Part shown: piece by piece, positions 6,882-12,059 of the stretch
Position numbering within the stretch: position 1 is the stretch's first letter
How the letters are laid out: every line of letters starts with the position of its first letter
NCBI GenBank assembly: GCA_902489575.1
Contig: CABUAQ010000062.1
Location: 1-12,059, forward strand
Source: an uncultured bacterium
GTDB taxonomy: Bacteria; Cyanobacteriota; Vampirovibrionia; Gastranaerophilales; Gastranaerophilaceae
DNA: 12,059 nt
Direction: 5' to 3'
Translations under genes and position numbers: made by a program
Notes under the pieces: model-generated
Told to the model about the DNA's origin: nothing
Database searches by the model: none
What the model saw: the letters and a program-made list of their open reading frames with translations, nothing else

Positions 6882-7968
6882 TATGATAGAACTTCAAACA
6901 AATAAAATACTAAAAAGAGTTGTAAATATTCTATTTCCATCTAAAAAAGTTAGGGTTCAACTGAGATATGAACTGGATAAACTGCTTCTGCCGAAGGTAA
7001 TATCAAATCAAAAAGCTCAAATTGAAAATAAATATTCAAACTACTGGATATTTACCCCGTTTTGGGCATGGGGAGATTTTATAATGGGCTGCGCTATGGT
7101 AAAACAGTTTAAAAAAGAACACGGCGGTAAAGTACTAATGTTATATGCAAATAAAAAGCAAAAAGATTTTATTAAAGCATTCAAAGATATTGATGAATCA
7201 ATGCAGGTAATACCGGAATTTTTCTACGCAAACGGATTCACACAGCCATACTCTATTCACAATGAATTCGGACTTTGCATAGGTAAAATTTTTGAAATAT
7301 CCCACCACGTATTTAAAGATGCTGAAAATAACAAATCTGAAAACTTTACACAGGTTTATCAAAAAATGCTCGAAATAAAAAAACTTAATTATGCAAAGCC
7401 TGTAGTCCCTGACAGTACAAAAGCAAAAATACTCGATATTTATAACGATATGGCACAAGGTAAAGAAGTTATTATGTTAACCCCTCATGCCAATTCTTAT
7501 AATGAAAAGGAAATCAGTGTCGATTTTTGGAATAATCTTGCAGCAATACTTGAAAAAAATGGATATAAAATCATTTTTAATACCAACAGCACCAATTTTA
7601 ACAGATTTGAGCAATTAAACCTGCCGCTATTTGAACAAAGTTATTTTGCGACACTTTGTAAAAGTAATATATCAATAAGATCAGGCTTTACAGACGTAAT
7701 AACAATTATGGGAGCAGACAATCAGATAGTACTTTTCCCAAAATCTGTAAAGTTTATAACTGTACAAGAAAAAGATCATATAAAAGAAATGCGCAGAATT
7801 TTTCAATTTGATGAAAATAAAAGCTTCCAAGAAAATATGTTCTGTTTTACGTCAATAAATAATATGTTTAATAAAAACTTTCTGGAATTTGTAGTAACAG
7901 ATGAAAAACAGGCAATTGAAAAGATTACAGAACATTTTAAAATTGACAACAAAATTAAAAGCTTTTAA
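6868..7968 (+). CDS. GT-B / heptosyltransferase-like glycosyltransferase
   Basis: 366 residues. FWAWGDFIMG (W68-G69-D70) near residue 65 matches the Gly-Asp loop of the heptosyltransferase (GT9) superfamily. The middle has LTPHANSYNEKEISVDFW and then NSTNFN. ISIRSGFTDVI (R271-S-G-F) closes the donor-binding half. The layout parallels the truncated protein at the left edge, which has ISLRSGLSEIL. Likely role: a cytoplasmic glycosyltransferase building the surface glycan made by this locus. The specific sugar is unknown. The first 13 bases overlap the previous gene. An alternative in-frame ATG at 6883 (Met6) has a better Shine-Dalgarno (GGGGA at 6870-6874, 8 bases upstream), whereas the ATG at 6868 has only weak upstream GAGAG, so the true start may be 6883. 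No signal peptide or membrane segment is evident. Confidence 0.72.
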   Translation: MGKYDMIELQTNKILKRVVNILFPSKKVRVQLRYELDKLLLPKVISNQKAQIENKYSNYWIFTPFWAWGDFIMGCAMVKQFKKEHGGKVLMLYANKKQKDFIKAFKDIDESMQVIPEFFYANGFTQPYSIHNEFGLCIGKIFEISHHVFKDAENNKSENFTQVYQKMLEIKKLNYAKPVVPDSTKAKILDIYNDMAQGKEVIMLTPHANSYNEKEISVDFWNNLAAILEKNGYKIIFNTNSTNFNRFEQLNLPLFEQSYFATLCKSNISIRSGFTDVITIMGADNQIVLFPKSVKFITVQEKDHIKEMRRIFQFDENKSFQENMFCFTSINNMFNKNFLEFVVTDEKQAIEKITEHFKIDNKIKSF

Positions 7969-7977
7969 AATGAAACA

Positions 7978-8754
7978 ATGGATCTGAAAGAATTTATAAC
8001 TGGCGATAAAGGGAAAAATATTCCTACTGATTTAAAAGGATTTAACTGGGGTGCATTCCTTCTAACATTTATATGGGGTATAAGGTTTCGTGCATGGTTA
8101 ACCCTACTAGCTATTCCACTAATATGGTACCAGCTTCCTTTTGGTTTAAATTGGCTGCTGCTTACCGCACTCCAAATATATTGCGGAATTAAGGGCAATG
8201 ACTGGGCATATCAGGTTGAATGGTGGAAAAAGCCTAAAGATTTCAGAGCGACACAAATAAAATGGGCTATAAGTGCATTTGCGATACATCTGATTATCCC
8301 GTTTTTATTGATAAGTATAACTTTAAGATTTCTCCAGAAATCACCGGAAAATCCAATTAATTTTATGCAAAACAGTATTTGTGCAGTTTCTTACAACAAA
8401 ATAAAAAAGGGATTACCCAAAACACCAATAAGCGGGGCAACAACAGATGAACAAATAGCATCAAGTTTTGCAAAACAATTTAATAATACACAAACTCAAC
8501 ATAATAAGGTATACATTTTGCACAAAAGCAATGGGCTTTCCTCCAAATTATTTGCAATAACATTTTCAAAACACGGGCAAAATTGTTCGCTTACAGAGCT
8601 CAACTGTGAAATTCAAACATCACTTGTAATAGCAGATGAGCTATCAAGTATCGGGGAATGCCGCTTTTATTTTGATAATAATAAAAATATAATTCCAAGT
8701 AAAAGAACAAAATCTGTACTGGAAAAGGGATATAACATATTTAAATATTTGTAG
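7978..8754 (+). CDS. DUF2628-like membrane protein with soluble C-terminal tail
   Basis: 258 residues. The N-terminus carries the FNWGAFLLTFIWG block (22-34), with hydrophobic segments at about 25-35, 40-66 and 97-118, and IKGNDWAYQ at 71-79. This is the pattern of small DUF2628-type membrane proteins, which often carry F-x-W-xx-F-xx-x-x-W and GN-x-W-A. From about 120 to 258 there is a hydrophilic domain with four cysteines that I do not recognise. Its side of the membrane is not determinable here. Function unknown. There is no visible Shine-Dalgarno before the ATG, unlike every neighbour except the gene starting at 6868. It begins 9 bases after the preceding TAA, so translation by coupling or re-initiation is plausible. 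An earlier ATG at 7970 reaches a stop after five codons. Its presence in a glycan locus may be incidental. Confidence 0.65.
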   Translation: MDLKEFITGDKGKNIPTDLKGFNWGAFLLTFIWGIRFRAWLTLLAIPLIWYQLPFGLNWLLLTALQIYCGIKGNDWAYQVEWWKKPKDFRATQIKWAISAFAIHLIIPFLLISITLRFLQKSPENPINFMQNSICAVSYNKIKKGLPKTPISGATTDEQIASSFAKQFNNTQTQHNKVYILHKSNGLSSKLFAITFSKHGQNCSLTELNCEIQTSLVIADELSSIGECRFYFDNNKNIIPSKRTKSVLEKGYNIFKYL

Positions 8755-8761
8755 GAGAAAA

Positions 8762-9844
8762 ATGACACAACCAAAAATTTCAGTAATCGTTCCAATATAC
8801 GGTGTTGAACAATACTTAAAAAAATGTTTAGACAGTTTACTTGCTCAAACACTAAAGGAGCTGGAAATAATATTAATTGATGACGGCAGTAAAGACAATT
8901 GCCCAAAAATTATTGATGAATATGCTTCAAAGGATTCACGAATAATAACAATTCACAAAGCCAACAGCGGTTACGGACAGACATGCAATATGGGTTTAAA
9001 CTGTGCAAAAGGAGAGTACATAGCAATACTTGAGCCGGACGACTATATAAAAGAAAATATGTACGAAGAATTGTATAACCTAGCAAAGCAAAATAATGCT
9101 GATATTGTAAAATCAAATTTTTATAAAAATTACGACACAGAAAGATATAAATACATCCAAAATACAAATTGGGAAAAGCAACATAATATTCCATCCGGTA
9201 CTTTCAAGATTACTGACTGTCCGGTATTTTTATCTTTACATCCGAGCATTTGGAGTTGTATTTATAGACGAGAATTTTTGAATAAAGGTAATATAAGATT
9301 CAAAGAAGCTCCAGGCTCCGGCTGGACAGATAATCCGTTCCAGGTTCAAACAATGTGCCTTGCAAATAGAATTGTCTTTACAAATCAGGCTTACTACTTT
9401 TGGCGCATAAAAAAGCTTAACAACTATGATGAATTAAAGGATTATACAATTCCTTTTTTGAGGACAGACGAAATTCACAACTGGTTAAACGAAAACAATA
9501 TCACAAATCCGGATATATTAACAGCACTATATGATAGGGAATTACGATATATCAGAATTGTTCTGTCGATGAAAAATATAAATGACAAAAAAGACTGTTT
9601 AAAAAGAATTGACAAAACTATTAAACGAATGAACCGCCAGTACATAAAAAATTCAAAATTTATAATTAGAAGAAACAAAAAATTATACGCTTACTGCGCA
9701 ACACTGCCGCTTGAAATTGTGTATATGTATATGGCACTAAAAAAATACAAAAGAGATATAATTAGAATTAGTTTTAATAAAAACGAACAATCATTAACCC
9801 TATTTGGAAAACGTCTATACTATAAAACTACTGAAGATGAGTAA
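8762..9844 (+). CDS. family 2 glycosyltransferase (GT-A fold)
   Basis: 360 residues with the full GT2 N-terminal domain. SVIVPIYG at 7-14 begins the nucleotide-binding strand, DDGS at 40-43 binds the nucleotide, NSGYGQTCNMG lies near 75, and EPDDY at 91-95 is the DxD-like metal/diphosphate motif. The acceptor half has SGWTDNPFQ. The C-terminal part after about 260 is basic and ends in LFGKRLYYKTTEDE. No transmembrane segment is obvious, so it is likely a cytoplasmic or peripheral inverting transferase adding one sugar to the growing glycan. Donor and linkage are unknown. TAGGAGAAAA 5' of the ATG includes the previous stop codon (7 bases between genes), placing it in the same transcript. Confidence 0.9.
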   Translation: MTQPKISVIVPIYGVEQYLKKCLDSLLAQTLKELEIILIDDGSKDNCPKIIDEYASKDSRIITIHKANSGYGQTCNMGLNCAKGEYIAILEPDDYIKENMYEELYNLAKQNNADIVKSNFYKNYDTERYKYIQNTNWEKQHNIPSGTFKITDCPVFLSLHPSIWSCIYRREFLNKGNIRFKEAPGSGWTDNPFQVQTMCLANRIVFTNQAYYFWRIKKLNNYDELKDYTIPFLRTDEIHNWLNENNITNPDILTALYDRELRYIRIVLSMKNINDKKDCLKRIDKTIKRMNRQYIKNSKFIIRRNKKLYAYCATLPLEIVYMYMALKKYKRDIIRISFNKNEQSLTLFGKRLYYKTTEDE

Positions 9845-9855
9845 GGAGATAAACA

Positions 9856-10431
9856 ATGAAAGTTATTGCAATTAATGGAAGCCCGAGAAAGGGTGGAAAT
9901 ACCGAACAAATGTTGAATATGGTTTTAGAGCCTGTGATAAAAGCAGGAATCGAAACAAAAATAATTCAAATAGGCGGAACAGACATCCATGGTTGCCGTG
10001 GCTGCTGGGCTTGCACAAAATTAAAAAACGGGAAATGTGCCTTTAATGACGATATACTAAATAACATATTGGAAGAAGTTTTCTCAGCTGATGCGCTAAT
10101 ATTAGGAACTCCTTCGTACTTTGCTGATATGACCCCCGAACTAAAAGCTTTTATAGATAGAACCGGAGTAGTTGCCGGCAGTATTGGAAACCCGTTTAAA
10201 CATAAAATAGGTGCTGCTGTTGTTGCGCAAAGACGAGGAGGCGGACCGGCAATACAGGCATCCATTCACCACATGTTTTTGATGAGAGAAATGATTATAC
10301 CCGGTTCATTATACTGGAACTTTGGATTTGGATGTAACAAAGGAGATATTCAAACAGACGAAGAGGCTAAAGCCAATATGATTAATCTTGGCGAAAATAT
10401 AGTTTGGTTATTAGAAAAAATAAACAAATAG
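9856..10431 (+). CDS. NADPH-dependent FMN reductase / iron-sulfur flavoprotein family
   Basis: 191 residues of flavodoxin-like fold. INGSPRKGGNT at 6-16 is the FMN phosphate loop, and GTPSYFADMTPELKAFIDR is the second flavin-contact block. A cysteine cluster C47-x2-C50-x2-C53-x7-C61 follows, close to the [4Fe-4S] cluster motif of iron-sulfur flavoproteins (whose spacing is CX2CX2CX4-7C). A Gly-rich QRRGGGPA segment is near 120. It is probably an electron carrier or flavin/quinone reductase of anaerobic redox metabolism. It is the last gene of the + strand run: AAGGAG precedes its ATG, 11 bases after the glycosyltransferase stop. A redox partner for the FrhB-like fusion protein is possible but unproven. 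A housekeeping role unrelated to the glycan is equally likely. Confidence 0.85.
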   Translation: MKVIAINGSPRKGGNTEQMLNMVLEPVIKAGIETKIIQIGGTDIHGCRGCWACTKLKNGKCAFNDDILNNILEEVFSADALILGTPSYFADMTPELKAFIDRTGVVAGSIGNPFKHKIGAAVVAQRRGGGPAIQASIHHMFLMREMIIPGSLYWNFGFGCNKGDIQTDEEAKANMINLGENIVWLLEKINK

Positions 10432-10478
10432 ATAGATTAATCCTCATCTTCATTGTAAGAATTGGTTTATTACACTAA

Positions 10479-10504
10479 AAAAGACTCACGAACGTGAGTC
10501 TTTT
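10479..10504. terminator. bidirectional intrinsic terminator
   Basis: AAAAGACTCAC / GTGAGTCTTTT forms a perfect 11 bp stem with a GAAC tetraloop at 10490-10493. T-rich sequence follows on both strands: TTTTAAATT on + and TTTTTT from bases 10482-10477 on -. It ends the + strand polysaccharide operon and the - strand tRNA transcript, which converge here. Confidence 0.85.
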
Positions 10505-10508
10505 AAAT

Positions 10509-10594
10509 TGCTCCAGGCCAGACTTGAACTGGCACCGAGTTTGCACCCGATTGGATTTTAAGTCCAACGCGTCTACCGATTCCGCCACTGGAGC
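10509..10594 (-). tRNA. tRNA-Leu (anticodon UAA)
   Basis: Read on the - strand, the 86-base gene begins GCTCCAG and ends CTGGAGC plus discriminator A, a perfect 7 bp acceptor stem. The anticodon arm is TTGGA-CTTAAAA-TCCAA with anticodon TAA at 10558-10560. The T arm is GCCAG-TTCAAGT-CTGGC. The extended variable arm (CGGGTGCAAACTCG) is the class II feature of tRNA-Leu. The 3' CCA is not encoded (AATTT follows), so it must be added enzymatically. Confidence 0.97.
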
Positions 10595-10634
10595 AAATAT
10601 ATTTAATTATCAACAACCACCCGGCTGTACATCA

Positions 10635-10663
10635 ATAGTATATCAAACAAACTTCGTTGTCAA
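10635..10663 (-). promoter_or_regulatory. sigma-70-type promoter for tRNA-Leu
   Basis: On the - strand, TTGACA (10663-10658, perfect -35) is followed after 17 bases by TACTAT (10640-10635), or after 15 by TGATATACT, an extended -10-like sequence (TATACT 10642-10637). The tRNA 5' end is about 40 bases downstream. The -35 box overlaps the patatin gene's TGA stop at 10660-10662. Confidence 0.6.
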
Positions 10664-11862
10664 ACAGAAAATTTGTTTATATACTTATCCATAGCATTCA
10701 CTCTCAGAGTCAAATCCGCAATAATTGTGGCAAGGGAAGATGATACGGTATCATAATTTGAACAACTTGAACGCCCCAACAAACCAGCTTTTACACTGGC
10801 AAATACGAGTTTCTGAAATAAAAAAATAGCATCCACAAGTTCCCTATCAATGATTTTCCCATCTTTTGCCAGATATATAAACAATTCAGCTAAGGTACCT
10901 TTAGCTGCAAGAAATTTTTTCATAAGAAAAAAACCTTGAACCTGTCTTAATTTATCTAAAATTTGCAAATATGCATCTAAAATCTTTTGTTTTTTAGCTA
11001 CAAGATAATTTGTAAAATAATTCATTGTTTGTTTATAACCATCATCGATAATTGCCTGACGCTTTTCATTTGGATAATTAAAATCCACGACTACAACATT
11101 ACCAGTATCAATAACAAGATAATCATACCTGTCATAACTGCCATAAATTTTTTTAATAAACGATGTTTCTGTAGAAGTCATACAGGTATACATGCCGTTA
11201 ACATATTCAATCGGACTTTGATCAGAACCTGAAAAAGAACCTTCTAATCTAATTTCAAGTATTCTATCAGGACAATTCTGAATATTTTCGGATAGATACC
11301 ACATTGGCATCCCCTTCATCAAATCTCCATCAACAAGAAGTTCATTCTCCAGCGTAACAGCTCTCATCAATCCGGGCATGCAGCATGATATTCGAACAGC
11401 CATTGCAATTTCAAAATCCGGAGTTTCAAAATTTGAAAATTCACGACAAGAAAAATCTTTCATATTAGTAGTAATAATAATAAGATTTTTATTTAAATCT
11501 TTAAATGTAACTCTGCGGCATTGTCCCTTCAGGTAATTGTCACCATAGAATTTACTTTCAATAAGCTCCCTGAGCCAATCTAAGAAGACTTCCCCTTTAC
11601 TTAATGCAAATTTATTATTAAAACCCAAAGAGATATCTCTAAATAATTCAAAATTTACAGATAAAAACACCTCGGCTAATTCTTGCGAAGTATAACCTAC
11701 TGCATACAAAGCTGCAACCATAGAACCAACAGAAGAACCTGCAAGAGTAGAAAGTTCAATCCCCAGTTTTTCTAAAGCACGGATTACCCCGACATGCGCC
11801 GCACCTCTTATTGCGCCGCCGCCAAACAAACATGTATATTTAAAATTATTATGCTCTCTCAT
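10660..11862 (-). CDS. patatin-like phospholipase
   Basis: 400 residues. The patatin signatures are in order: the oxyanion-hole loop GGGAIRG at 14-20, the nucleophile elbow GSSVG at 42-46 (Ser44), and VDGD at 177-180 with catalytic Asp178. The Asp is followed by DLMKGMP instead of the common DGG-x-xNNxP; the Ser-Asp dyad itself is intact. The region after about 190 is an unassigned extension: FNYPNEKRQAIIDDGY and then helices, with no clear membrane segment. The enzyme is a cytoplasmic or peripheral lipid acyl hydrolase that probably removes acyl chains from phospholipids or lysolipids. It is transcribed opposite to the glycan operon and may share a transcript with nothing else. The ATG at 11862 lacks a good Shine-Dalgarno (see the findings on its promoter). 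The TGA stop overlaps the tRNA promoter's -35 box. Confidence 0.9.
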   Translation of the reverse strand: MREHNNFKYTCLFGGGAIRGAAHVGVIRALEKLGIELSTLAGSSVGSMVAALYAVGYTSQELAEVFLSVNFELFRDISLGFNNKFALSKGEVFLDWLRELIESKFYGDNYLKGQCRRVTFKDLNKNLIIITTNMKDFSCREFSNFETPDFEIAMAVRISCCMPGLMRAVTLENELLVDGDLMKGMPMWYLSENIQNCPDRILEIRLEGSFSGSDQSPIEYVNGMYTCMTSTETSFIKKIYGSYDRYDYLVIDTGNVVVVDFNYPNEKRQAIIDDGYKQTMNYFTNYLVAKKQKILDAYLQILDKLRQVQGFFLMKKFLAAKGTLAELFIYLAKDGKIIDRELVDAIFLFQKLVFASVKAGLLGRSSCSNYDTVSSSLATIIADLTLRVNAMDKYINKFSV

Positions 11863-11881
11863 TTAAATTTTATCTTACCAT

Positions 11882-11912
11882 AAAAAAAAGGTTGATCATC
11901 CACCAATCAACC
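11882..11912 (-). terminator. intrinsic terminator of the right-edge gene
   Basis: On the - strand the stem GGTTGAT (11912-11906) pairs with ATCAACC (11896-11890) around a 9-base loop, then eight T's follow (11889-11882). It lies 29 bases past the TAA of the partial gene to its right and only about 20 bases upstream of the patatin start, so it separates the two transcripts. Confidence 0.75.
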
Positions 11913-11940
11913 CTTTTTCTTTATTAAAAGTATCATTTAA

Positions 11941-12059
11941 TTAAGCCGCTAACCCTTTGATTTCTCTGATAAGGTACTGCGCAACCCATTGAAAATCTTT
12001 ATTTTCATTAGCAGCCTGCTGTAAATACTTAACTGAAACATCTCCCAAACGAATAAGAG
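11941..12059 (-). CDS. 3' end of an unidentified gene
   Basis: The - strand frame is open from the right edge to TAA at 11943-11941, giving a 38-residue C-terminus: ...IRLGDVSVKYLQQAANENKDFQ WVAQYLIREIKGLAA, mostly helical in character. Codon use matches the neighbours, and a good terminator follows 29 bases later, so it looks real. Not recognised; the N-terminal part lies outside the window. Confidence 0.55.
   Translation of the reverse strand, partial: LIRLGDVSVKYLQQAANENKDFQWVAQYLIREIKGLAA

Noticed and set aside
7955..7968. Perfect palindrome TTAAAAGCTTTTAA
   Set aside because: It lies in the last codons of a coding region, is AT-rich and has no loop or T-run; expected by chance in this composition.
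10500..10600. tRNA as an attachment site of a mobile island
   Set aside because: No integrase, no direct repeat of the tRNA 3' end, and no insertion-sequence features were seen.
10494..10694. Possible 66-residue + strand ORF
   Set aside because: It runs through the terminator and the tRNA gene and has no RBS; a shadow of the tRNA.
1..12059. CRISPR arrays, insertion sequences and long direct repeats
   Set aside because: No regularly spaced repeats, transposase motifs or terminal inverted repeats were noticed by eye.

Overview
This AT-rich window (about one third GC by eye, standard stop codons, strong AGGAG-type ribosome binding sites) looks like a bacterial chromosome segment carrying a cell-surface polysaccharide locus. 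The protein style (FrhB/pyruvyl-transferase fusion, DUF2628-like membrane protein, iron-sulfur flavodoxin, low GC) suggests a host-associated anaerobe. A gut lineage such as Gastranaerophilales is a guess I cannot confirm from sequence alone.

Layout. From the left edge to about 10431, ten genes lie on the + strand, mostly overlapping or a few bases apart. The order is: (1) a 5'-truncated GT-B/heptosyltransferase-like protein; (2) a sugar nucleotidyltransferase fused to an APH-type kinase; (3) a small HAD phosphatase; (4) a class I phosphomannose-isomerase-like protein; (5) a ribulose/allulose-phosphate 3-epimerase-like protein; (6) after a ~104 bp gap with two tandem hairpins, a ferredoxin-FrhB-polysaccharide pyruvyl transferase fusion; (7) a second GT-B/heptosyltransferase-like protein; (8) a DUF2628-like membrane protein with a soluble tail; (9) a family 2 glycosyltransferase; (10) an iron-sulfur-type NADPH-dependent FMN reductase. 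A bidirectional hairpin terminator at 10479-10504 closes the run. On the - strand lie a tRNA-Leu(UAA) with its own promoter, a patatin-like phospholipase, a terminator, and the 3' end of an unidentified gene at the right edge.

How the genes may work together. Genes 2-5 form a tight, translationally coupled cassette holding the enzyme types needed to make an activated sugar from a central sugar phosphate: a 3-epimerase, an aldose-ketose isomerase, a phosphatase, a kinase and a nucleotidyltransferase. The epimerase resembles AlsE (allulose-6-phosphate) more than housekeeping Rpe. A route from fructose-6-P through allulose-6-P and an unusual aldohexose to an NDP-sugar is therefore a reasonable hypothesis, though substrates cannot be read from sequence. 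Genes 1, 7 and 9 would transfer sugars and gene 6 would decorate the glycan with pyruvate. Genes 8 and 10 have no clear role. The most interesting item is this cassette as a candidate undescribed nucleotide-sugar pathway.
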